Shown: positions 1-5,852 of the stretch, piece after piece | Numbering within the stretch: position 1 is the first letter of the stretch | Layout of the letters: every line of letters starts with the position of its first letter | Assembly (NCBI GenBank): GCA_005878515.1 | Contig: VBLZ01000126.1 | Location: 1 to 11,972, forward strand | From: Methanobacteriota archaeon | Lineage (GTDB): Archaea; Thermoplasmatota; Thermoplasmata; RBG-16-68-12 | Reading direction: 5' to 3' | Length of the DNA: 11,972 bases | Notes under the pieces: generated by a model | Seen by the model: only the letters and a program-made list of their open reading frames with translations | Told to the model about the DNA's origin: nothing | The model's database searches: none | Made by a program: the position numbers and the translations under genes

Positions 1-138
1 TACTACCGGCAAGCGAAGCGGGAAGAGGCCATGCTTGCGGAGACCTTCGGACAACAGTTCCACGCGTGGGCGAGCAAGACGCCGATGTTCCTGCCGAAGA
101 TCCGCCTGCCGCACGGCTCGAAGCCGGTGTCGCCCTAA
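1..138 (+). CDS. C-terminal tail of an isoprenylcysteine carboxyl methyltransferase-like membrane methyltransferase (partial)
   Basis: The reading frame is open from the left edge to a TAA at 136-138 and gives 45 visible residues; the start lies outside the window. The tail contains an EEAML-x-ETFG stretch followed by WASKTPMFLPK. This resembles the end of the ICMT/phospholipid methyltransferase family, where a pair of glutamates, then FG, then a TP-x-F-(I/L)-P motif close the SAM-binding region. Members are small polytopic membrane proteins that methylate isoprenylcysteine or lipid headgroups using SAM. The family call rests on this short motif only. The gene converges on the alcohol dehydrogenase, with 26 bases between the two stop codons and no clear terminator. 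Confidence 0.55.
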   Translation, partial: YYRQAKREEAMLAETFGQQFHAWASKTPMFLPKIRLPHGSKPVSP

Positions 139-164
139 GCTCGCGGCGTTGACGGGATTCGAGG

Positions 165-1187
165 CTACGGGATCACGACGCCGCGGCCCTCGAGCGTTCC
201 TTTCTTCAACTGGTCGAGCATCTCGTTCACCTCGTCGAGCTTCCCTTTCTGCGTGATGACGCGGACCTTGCCTTGTCGCGTCAGCTCGATGAGCTCGCGC
301 AGTTCGTCCCAGTTGCCGACGAGGCTTCCGAGGACGGAGTATTCGGAGAAGATCATGTCGATGGCCTTCAGGTTCGCCGTGCCGCCATAACCGACGATGA
401 TCAACGAGCCGCCTTTCCGGAGCATCCGCATCCCGTTGGCGAGGGTCTGGTCGTTGCCGACGAGATCGATCACGACCTCCGCCCCTTGGTTCTTCGTAAA
501 CTCCATCACCTGCTTCACGGGATCCCGCCGCGCGTCGATGACGCGGTGAGCCCCCATCTTCTCCGCGAGGCGGAGTTTGCTCTCCGCGACGTCGGTGGCC
601 GTGATGTAGGCGTTCGTCATGCATCGCAGCAACTGGAGGGCGATGTGACCGAGGCCGCCCACCCCTTGGACGACGACGTTGCTGCCCGAGGTCGTGCGGC
701 TCGCGGCTTTCTTGACGGCGCGGATCGCGGTGAGCCCGGCGTCGGCTAGGGGGGCGACGTCCGCGGGGTCGAGCTCGTTCAACTTGACGAGCGAGCGCTC
801 GGAGGTGCGGATGAATTGCGCGAAGCCGCCGTCCGCGGTGATCCCTGGGAACACGAGGTTCTCGCAATGCATGTCCTCGCCGATCCGACAGGCTCGGCAC
901 AGGCCGTCCGTGATCACGGGATGGAGGATGACCTTCTCTCCCCTTTTCACGGAGGTGGCCGCCGGTCCGACCTCCTCGACGATTCCCGCGTTCTCGTGGC
1001 CCAAGGTGTACGGCAAGGTGACCTGGACCTTCTCCTTCCAAACGCCCTCGACGATGTGGAGGTCCGTGTGGCACACGCCCGCTCCGGTGACCCGCACGAT
1101 CACGTCCGCCGGATTCTTGAGGCGTGGAGTCTCGGCGTCGACGAGTCGGAGAGGCTTGTCGTAAGCGAAAAGTCGGGCGGCCTTCAT
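165..1187 (-). CDS. Zinc-dependent NAD+ alcohol dehydrogenase (medium-chain)
   Basis: A 340-residue protein that interconverts alcohols and aldehydes/ketones with NAD(H) in the cytoplasm; length and motifs match archaeal MDR alcohol dehydrogenases. Catalytic zinc ligands are Cys39 (in GVCHTD) and His64 (GHE, with Glu65), plus probably Asp149. The structural zinc lobe reads Asp94-x2-Cys97-x2-Cys100-x7-Cys108; an acidic first ligand is also known from Sulfolobus solfataricus ADH (Glu98). The Rossmann motif GVGGLG is at 175-180, and Asp199 at the end of the next strand favours NAD over NADP. The ATG at 1187 was chosen because the homologous N-terminus (MKAARLFAYDKPL) begins there and a TATA-like box sits about 26 bases upstream. 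An in-frame extension to 1304 lacks family similarity. Substrate unknown. Confidence 0.93.
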   Translation of the reverse strand: MKAARLFAYDKPLRLVDAETPRLKNPADVIVRVTGAGVCHTDLHIVEGVWKEKVQVTLPYTLGHENAGIVEEVGPAATSVKRGEKVILHPVITDGLCRACRIGEDMHCENLVFPGITADGGFAQFIRTSERSLVKLNELDPADVAPLADAGLTAIRAVKKAASRTTSGSNVVVQGVGGLGHIALQLLRCMTNAYITATDVAESKLRLAEKMGAHRVIDARRDPVKQVMEFTKNQGAEVVIDLVGNDQTLANGMRMLRKGGSLIIVGYGGTANLKAIDMIFSEYSVLGSLVGNWDELRELIELTRQGKVRVITQKGKLDEVNEMLDQLKKGTLEGRGVVIP

Positions 1188-1208
1188 AGTGCATTGTATC
1201 CGATGCAC

Positions 1209-1216
1209 TCTATATG
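1209..1216 (-). promoter_or_regulatory. TATA-like box for the alcohol dehydrogenase gene
   Basis: On the minus strand the sequence reads CATATAGA, preceded by a purine-rich GGAAGA that could act as a BRE. Its centre is about 26 bases from the ATG at 1187, and no Shine-Dalgarno sequence precedes that ATG. Both points fit a leaderless archaeal transcript. Inferred from position and composition only. Confidence 0.5.
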
Positions 1217-1368
1217 GGTCTTCCTGAGCCGTGGTGGCGAGGCCCAGGTCGGTGATGACGATCGCCCACGTTCGTATGCGCTCAATGTGGGTCCATTGCT
1301 CCACTCGCCACTGCCCATTCGAATCGGAACGCGCAAAGGATATCTGCTCGTCCGGAATCGGGGTAACG

Positions 1369-1536
1369 ATGAAGCGTCCGAACTGGAAAGCGATCGGGTT
1401 CCTTGCGTTCGTCGCGGTGGGCGCGGTGTCCGCGGCGCTGGGCTGCCCGTTCTTCCGGAACCCGCAGAACTACATGTCCGCCGGGGGCTTCGTCGGATAT
1501 GTCCAGCACCTGATCTCGGTGCACCGCAAGGCCTGA
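1369..1536 (+). CDS. Small single-helix membrane protein, unrecognised
   Basis: A 55-residue ORF beginning MKRPNWKAIG. Residues 8-27 form one hydrophobic helix rich in Ala, Val and Gly, followed by Cys26 and a polar tail with FFRNPQNY and a basic end (HRKA). Basic residues before the helix suggest an N-in orientation. No family was recognised. The frame stays open upstream to 1231, but the ATG at 1369 directly precedes the helix. A weak AT-rich stretch (AAAGGATAT, 1335-1343) lies at promoter distance, and GGGGT lies just before the start. The gene is divergent from the alcohol dehydrogenase and about 110 bases ahead of the TMEM175-like gene on the same strand, which could link the two. High GC at third positions supports real coding, but proteins this small can be spurious. 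Confidence 0.5.
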   Translation: MKRPNWKAIGFLAFVAVGAVSAALGCPFFRNPQNYMSAGGFVGYVQHLISVHRKA

Positions 1537-1589
1537 CGCGACGACTCTGCGGCTAAAGGTCATCTCGAAGCCCATCGCGAACGCCGATG

Positions 1590-1597
1590 TTTTAAAG
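1590..1597 (+). promoter_or_regulatory. TATA-like box for the TMEM175-family gene
   Basis: The octamer TTTTAAAG is the most AT-rich block in the gap after the small membrane protein. A start site about 26 bases downstream (near 1619) would fall after the first ATG (1607) and before the GTG at 1646, so the box favours the GTG as the true start. Confidence 0.4.
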
Positions 1598-1645
1598 TCC
1601 GGCCCCATGTGGCGAACGCGGGGGAGCGCGACGGAGTCGGCCAGG

Positions 1646-2272
1646 GTGAACGTTCGTGGACTGCCGAAGAATCGTCTCGAGACGCTCGTCGACGGCGTGT
1701 TCGCGATCGCGATGACGATCCTCGTGCTCGAGCTCCGCGCGCCCGATACGCTCGGCCCGGGAGGGTTGGCCCAAAGCCTGTTCGATCTCCGGTCGCGGTT
1801 CGCGGCCTTCGTCATCAGCTTCATCGTTCTCGGGGTCTACTGGTTCGCCCACCACCAAGTGTTTCACTTCCTCCTGCGCGTCAACCGCACCCTGGTGTGG
1901 CTGAACATTCTCTTCCTGATGGGCATCGCGCTCGTCCCGTTCGCCGCATCGGTCATGGGCGCGCACACGGACGACCCGATTGCCCTCAGCCTCTATGGCG
2001 CGGTCCTCGGCTTGTTGGCGGCCCTGGGATACCTGATTTGGTGGTACATGACAGGAGATCGAGGTTTGATCGAACCGGGCCTCGACGCGAGGCTGGTCCA
2101 TAAGGTAAGGGTCTGGCTCGCGATCGGTCCCGTGATCACGCCGGTGGCGATCGCGGTCTCCTTCGTCAGCACGACCCTTGCTCTCTTGATCTATCTTGCC
2201 CTTCCCGTCGTTTTCATCTTCTTCAATCCGGTGAGTCGTTACCTCGAGCGCCTCCGCGAGATGGAGCCGTGA
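1646..2272 (+). CDS. TMEM175/DUF1211 family integral membrane protein, putative potassium channel
   Basis: From the GTG at 1646 this is a 208-residue protein with six predicted membrane helices, at roughly 13-30, 52-67, 83-104, 112-134, 155-173 and 176-194. Helix 1 carries RLETLVDGVFAIAMTILVLEL, which aligns with the RxxxFSD signature of TMEM175-type channels. Arg10 and Asp16 are kept, while the usual Phe-Ser is Leu-Val. YWFAHHQ in helix 2 and VNRTLVWLN before helix 3 are also typical. Prokaryotic members form tetrameric potassium-selective leak channels. The GTG is preceded by GGAG nine bases upstream and gives the usual short N-terminus; the in-frame ATG at 1607 would add 13 residues and is the main alternative. 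It converges with the dehydrogenase ending at 2341. Whether it conducts potassium is untested. Confidence 0.88.
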   Translation: MNVRGLPKNRLETLVDGVFAIAMTILVLELRAPDTLGPGGLAQSLFDLRSRFAAFVISFIVLGVYWFAHHQVFHFLLRVNRTLVWLNILFLMGIALVPFAASVMGAHTDDPIALSLYGAVLGLLAALGYLIWWYMTGDRGLIEPGLDARLVHKVRVWLAIGPVITPVAIAVSFVSTTLALLIYLALPVVFIFFNPVSRYLERLREMEP

Positions 2273-2340
2273 GACTCGGCTAATCAGATCCGAATCGACT
2301 CGACGCCCGATTGCCATGGCGAGCCGGATCCCTAGCGTTG

Positions 2341-3297
2341 TCAGAGGGCGACCGACTTGCCGATTCCGCGATCCCGGGCCCGCTCGAACACAAGCGCACC
2401 CACCGCGACATCCTCGATCGCGATTCCATGGGACTTGAACAACGTGATGTCGTCGGCGTTCGTCCGCCCCCGAACTTTGCCCGCCACGACGTCGCCAATT
2501 TCGTGGATGCCGTCCCACGTGATGCGGCCGCGTTTGATCGGCTCCAGGAGGTCGCCCCCCTCCTCTTTCGCCTGCTCAATCGAGTCGGTCGCCACGAACG
2601 CGCATCGACCGACCGCGGCGTCATCGAGCTCGCGGGTCTCGAGGCGGTTCGCTCCGATGGCATTGATGTGGCACCCGGCACGCAACCAGTCCCCGTGAAT
2701 GACCGGCTGAGGCGCGTTCGTCGCCGCGATGGCCACCTCGGCACCTCGGATTGCCTCCTCGGCCGATGCGGCCACTTGGACGGTCACTCCAAGGAGGGAG
2801 GACATCTTCTTTGCGAAGGCTTCGCGATGGTCCTTGTCCCGGCTGTAGCAGCGAACCCGCCGGATTGGGCGGACGGCACACACCGCCTCGAGCTGACTCT
2901 GTGCTTGCCATCCCGTGCCGACGATGCCGACGGTCGACGCATCGTCTCGCGCAAAGTATTTCGTCGCCACTCCGGACGCAGCCCCGGTCCGCTGTTGGCC
3001 GAGGCGGTCCGCCTGAATCACGGCGACGAGTTCTCCGGTACCGATGTCGATCAAGTGAACCCAGAATCGAATGCCCGTGCGGGACGTGGTGTAGTACTTG
3101 AACCCGGCATATCCGCGGGCCGGCCACGACGCGAGCATGATGTTCACTGTGGCCTCGCGCGTTCCCACCCGCTGGCGCGGGCGGTTCGTCGCCTCGCCTC
3201 GCCCCAGGGCGCGCAACCCGTCCTCGACCGCTCCCAGGGCGTCCTCCATTCGGAGGAGGTCCTCGACGTCTTTCTCCGTGATGAGCAACGGGGACAT
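2341..3297 (-). CDS. Ornithine cyclodeaminase/mu-crystallin family NAD(P)-dependent dehydrogenase
   Basis: A 318-residue protein of the OCD/mu-crystallin superfamily, which includes ornithine cyclodeaminase, archaeal alanine dehydrogenase and ketimine reductases. Visible landmarks are Lys67 in GFKYY, Arg103 in QRTGAASG, and the Rossmann motif VGIVGTGWQAQ (123-133). GANRLETRELD (215-225) sits at the catalytic loop. True ornithine cyclodeaminases carry a catalytic Asp there (as in a GGD or GAD motif), but residue 217 is Asn, so an amino-acid dehydrogenase or imine reductase role is more likely than ornithine cyclisation. The ATG at 3297 gives the usual N-terminus (MSPLLITEKDV) and has a TATA-like box about 30 bases upstream; a longer frame reaches 3351. 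It lies 120 bases downstream of the flavin-fold gene on the same strand, so it may be co-transcribed or have its own promoter. Confidence 0.88.
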   Translation of the reverse strand: MSPLLITEKDVEDLLRMEDALGAVEDGLRALGRGEATNRPRQRVGTREATVNIMLASWPARGYAGFKYYTTSRTGIRFWVHLIDIGTGELVAVIQADRLGQQRTGAASGVATKYFARDDASTVGIVGTGWQAQSQLEAVCAVRPIRRVRCYSRDKDHREAFAKKMSSLLGVTVQVAASAEEAIRGAEVAIAATNAPQPVIHGDWLRAGCHINAIGANRLETRELDDAAVGRCAFVATDSIEQAKEEGGDLLEPIKRGRITWDGIHEIGDVVAGKVRGRTNADDITLFKSHGIAIEDVAVGALVFERARDRGIGKSVAL

Positions 3298-3323
3298 CCG
3301 ATTCCCGCGTATCCGGGCACCGC

Positions 3324-3330
3324 CTATTTG
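3324..3330 (-). promoter_or_regulatory. TATA-like box for the OCD-family gene
   Basis: The minus strand reads CAAATAG, about 30 bases upstream of the ATG at 3297. The ATG lacks a strong Shine-Dalgarno sequence, which fits a leaderless transcript separate from the upstream genes. Positional inference only. Confidence 0.35.
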
Positions 3331-3417
3331 ATGTCTCTTGGCGCGGCCCATCGAGCGATCATGACTGGGATTCGCCCCGAGGCCGGGGCTGGTCGATCAA
3401 CATCTCCCATGGGCGGT

Positions 3418-3990
3418 TCAGGGCGACAGGAGCTCCGTGGTGCTCCATCGCACGACGGTTCGCGACTGGGGCCTCCGGACGACCGCTGCGGTGACGAACA
3501 TCGCGCCGCCGAATTCTCGTTCGTCGAGGATCTTGATCCGCCCCGGAAGAAATCGGTAGAACGCATACGATCGGAGGAGAGCCGCCTGTCGCCGCTCGGC
3601 CGGACTGAGTCCCTTCATCCACTTCGCGTACGGCAAGAACCGGGCTGCGTAGCATCGCTCCGCCTCCCACGCGCCTCTGCCACGAGTCTGTCGGCATATC
3701 CCGAACAATTGGAGCCCTCGATCCTCGCCGCCCCACACCTGTGCCGACCGGAAGATTGTCATCGCAAGGGATGGGTTTCGCTTGAGATTCCGACAATGTC
3801 GCGACGAGGGATCCGAAAGGAAGTACAGCACCAGTTCGGGCGTGTAGGCGAAGTACGCCGTGTTGACGTGCGGGCGGTTGCCGGGCGCGACCGTCGACAT
3901 CGAGCATAGGACGTTTTCCCGGAGGATTCGGGAGATGCTCCGCCGAATCCGGTCATCCGAGAATCGTTTCTCCAAGGGCTTGACGGTCAT
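3418..3990 (-). CDS. YhbP-like (UPF0306) PNPOx-fold flavin-binding protein
   Basis: A 190-residue protein with the split-barrel pyridoxamine-phosphate-oxidase fold. The N-terminal half is typical: RILRENVLCSMST, then a PHVNTAYFAY strand, then LYFLSDPSSRHCRNL and NPSLAMTIF. The family uses the S/T-x-x-H/R-x-x-N-L and strand-pair motifs to bind FMN or a related cofactor in homodimers. The C-terminal part, with RCYAARFLPYA and FLPGRIKILDE, matches the UPF0306/YhbP type. Function in this subgroup is not established. The ATG at 3990 lies four bases after the deacylase stop codon, and GGTGA four bases upstream overlaps that stop, so translation is very probably coupled to the deacylase. Thirteen further in-frame residues upstream (to 4029) overlap the deacylase and lack family similarity. 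Confidence 0.8.
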   Translation of the reverse strand: MTVKPLEKRFSDDRIRRSISRILRENVLCSMSTVAPGNRPHVNTAYFAYTPELVLYFLSDPSSRHCRNLKRNPSLAMTIFRSAQVWGGEDRGLQLFGICRQTRGRGAWEAERCYAARFLPYAKWMKGLSPAERRQAALLRSYAFYRFLPGRIKILDEREFGGAMFVTAAVVRRPQSRTVVRWSTTELLSP

Positions 3991-3994
3991 GTCG

Positions 3995-5632
3995 TCACCT
4001 GTGACGGAGGACCTGCCCCGCGAGGGCACCCGTCGGCCGGCCGTCCTCCACCGCGATCGCGCCGTTCACCAGCACCCAGTCGATTCCTTCGGGATATCCG
4101 TGAGGATAGTTCTCGAACGGATATGTGTGAGGCCACCGGTTCGTCGCTCGGTCTCGAACGCGGGGCAAATCGAAGACGACGAGATCGGCCCGGAACCCCG
4201 GTCGGACGAGGCCGCGGTCCACCAGCCCCAGCCGCGAGGCCGGCAAGGCCGTCATCTTGTGAATCGCCTCTTCGAGCCGAAGCACGTTCTCGTTCACGAC
4301 GAACCGCTCGATCACGCCGGGGAACTCGCCATACGTGCACGGCTGATAGGGCGCGGTGGGTGAGGTGCGCTCCTCCGTTGGCGCGACCCAGCCGTCGGAA
4401 CAGATCATCACGAGTGGGTGCCGCAAGGTCGACTTAATTTCCTCTGGGTCCATGTAGTCGAAAAGGCCCACGGCCCGGTCTCGCTCTTCGACGATTGTGT
4501 CGAAGTACGCGGTCCATGGATCAACGCCGCGCTGCTTCGCAAGCCCCGCGATTGTCTTGCCTTCCTTCGAAGAATCCTCCGGGCAACGCAAGAGCCAGAT
4601 CCGGTCGAATTTTTCGTGAACCAGCAACCCGACGTATCCGGCGCCCGGACGCTTGTCCTCTTGGATTTCCGCTCTCAATGCGTCCCGTTTCGTGTGGTCC
4701 CGCAGCACCCCGAGGAGTTCCTCTGTCGAGAGCTTCTGGGTCCACTGCGGAAGCGCGTGACTCAAGGGAGGCCCGAAGTCCGTGTGCACGTCGTTGTCCG
4801 CGAGGACCTCCACGCCTCGCGCCCTGGCGGCCTCCCAGAGCGCTTGGATTTCCTTCGCCTTCCCGATGCCACCGTACTTCGGATTGTTGTGACTAATTTG
4901 GACCGGACAGCCGGCCTGCTCGCCGATCTCGATGCATTCCCGAACGGCGTCGACGATCGTCTCCCGCTCACCTCGAATGTGAGACGCGTAGAAGCCGCGA
5001 TGCCGAGCGACAACCTTCGCGAGCGCGACGATCTCTTCCATCGCGGCGAAGCATCCGGGCGGATACACTAGGCCGGTGCTCATCCCGAAGGCGCCCGCGC
5101 GCATGGCTTCGTCGACATGATTCCTCATCGTGCGCGTTTCCTCCGCGGTCGGCGGTCTCTCCTCGAAGCCCATCGTCGCGAGCCTCACGCTCCCGTGGCC
5201 GACGAGGCCCGCGATGTTGATGCCGATGCCTCTCGTGGCGATGAGCTCGAGATATTCCCCGTACGTCGACCAATTCCAGTCTTTCGCCTGCGCATAGTAC
5301 TCGAATCGGCGGACCGCGAGCTCCCGATATCGCTCGCTGATCGGCGCGGGCGAATCGCCGCAATTCCCGATCACCTGCGTCGTGACACCTTGTCGGACCG
5401 CGCATTCCGCCGTGGGCTCGACGAGGATTCCGATATCGCTGTGCGTGTGAATGTCGATGAATCCGGGGGCGACATACGTCCCCGACGTGTCGATCGTCCG
5501 GTCGCATTTCGCACGCCCGAGGGGGCCCACTCGTACGATCTTCCCTCTACGGATTCCGATGTCGGCGATGCGCCAGGGGGAGCCCGTCCCATCGAGCACA
5601 CGCCCACCGCGGATGACGACGTCGAACGCCAT
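3995..5632 (-). CDS. N-acyl-D-amino-acid deacylase (D-aminoacylase, amidohydrolase superfamily)
   Basis: A 545-residue zinc amidohydrolase that removes the acyl group from N-acyl-D-amino acids. The metal-site residues match Alcaligenes DA1 D-aminoacylase in spacing: His62 and His64 (HTHSD), Cys91 (GNCG), His218 (ASHIRGE) and His248 (ISHNN) correspond to 67, 69, 96, 220 and 250. The catalytic Asp is Asp413 in MICSDGW, about 49 residues further on than in DA1, so there is extra sequence between the last His and the Asp. The beta-sandwich ends carry DVVIRGGRVLDGTGSP and EGIDWVLVNG. The ATG at 5632 begins the conserved strand and has a TATA-like box 27 bases upstream; 16 more in-frame residues are possible. 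It heads a leftward unit with the YhbP-like gene. The exact acyl-amino acid is unknown. Confidence 0.93.
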   Translation of the reverse strand: MAFDVVIRGGRVLDGTGSPWRIADIGIRRGKIVRVGPLGRAKCDRTIDTSGTYVAPGFIDIHTHSDIGILVEPTAECAVRQGVTTQVIGNCGDSPAPISERYRELAVRRFEYYAQAKDWNWSTYGEYLELIATRGIGINIAGLVGHGSVRLATMGFEERPPTAEETRTMRNHVDEAMRAGAFGMSTGLVYPPGCFAAMEEIVALAKVVARHRGFYASHIRGERETIVDAVRECIEIGEQAGCPVQISHNNPKYGGIGKAKEIQALWEAARARGVEVLADNDVHTDFGPPLSHALPQWTQKLSTEELLGVLRDHTKRDALRAEIQEDKRPGAGYVGLLVHEKFDRIWLLRCPEDSSKEGKTIAGLAKQRGVDPWTAYFDTIVEERDRAVGLFDYMDPEEIKSTLRHPLVMICSDGWVAPTEERTSPTAPYQPCTYGEFPGVIERFVVNENVLRLEEAIHKMTALPASRLGLVDRGLVRPGFRADLVVFDLPRVRDRATNRWPHTYPFENYPHGYPEGIDWVLVNGAIAVEDGRPTGALAGQVLRHR

Positions 5633-5655
5633 CTCATGGAGAACGCCCGCGGTGC

Positions 5656-5662
5656 CTTTAAC
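5656..5662 (-). promoter_or_regulatory. TATA-like box for the deacylase gene
   Basis: On the minus strand the sequence reads GTTAAAG, centred about 27 bases upstream of the ATG at 5632. This fits a leaderless transcript and supports that start over the upstream ATG at 5680. Confidence 0.45.
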
Positions 5663-5706
5663 ATCGTTCACCGAGACCATCCCGGCGAACAGTCGTGGCG
5701 TCGAAA

Positions 5707-5728
5707 GTCAACCTTGTTTAAGGTTAAC
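5707..5728. promoter_or_regulatory. Operator-like palindrome between the divergent deacylase and aminotransferase genes
   Basis: A 22-base imperfect palindrome: arms of AACCTT and AAGGTT around a GTTT centre, with outer GT and AC also matching, so eight of nine arm positions pair. It lies about 50 bases upstream of the deacylase TATA-like box and about 80 bases upstream of the aminotransferase one, in an AT-rich patch of a GC-rich region. Spacing and symmetry suit a dimeric helix-turn-helix regulator of the Lrp/AsnC or MarR kind controlling both directions. The regulator itself is not in this window. No T-run follows, so a terminator is unlikely. Confidence 0.5.
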
Positions 5729-5810
5729 ATTTGCGGCGCAGCCATTTTCGTCCAGATGGCCTCGTCTTTCATTGCTGCATCCGAGAACGTTGCATCTGTT
5801 GCGCGAAACC

Positions 5811-5818
5811 GTTTATAG
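5811..5818 (+). promoter_or_regulatory. TATA-like box with BRE-like element for the first aminotransferase gene
   Basis: GTTTATAG preceded by CGAAAC, which resembles an archaeal BRE plus TATA box. A transcript starting about 26 bases downstream (near 5840) would exclude the ATG at 5820 and leave a leader of about a dozen bases before the ATG at 5853. Confidence 0.5.
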
Positions 5819-5852
5819 TATGCGAGCGTTCGAGCGCCGACTTATCGATATC

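Noticed and set aside
2265..2281. Hairpin AGCCG-CGGCT over the TMEM175-family stop codon as a terminator
   Set aside because: It has only five stem pairs with a seven-base loop and no following T-run; such stems are common in GC-rich DNA.
2311..3909. A 532-codon open frame on the + strand across the OCD-family and YhbP-like genes
   Set aside because: It is antisense to two genes with clear family motifs, has a composition rich in Arg, Gly, Ser and Pro with no recognisable domain, and is explained by few stop codons in GC-rich DNA.
5771..5805. Repeated TTGC/TGCATC motifs upstream of the first aminotransferase
   Set aside because: The copies are short and irregularly spaced, and symmetry is weak compared with the palindrome at 5707-5728.
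5451..5852. Long N-terminal extension of the first aminotransferase
   Set aside because: The extension covers the divergent promoter region and the antisense strand of the deacylase, includes the palindrome and TATA-like boxes, and has no similarity to the family.
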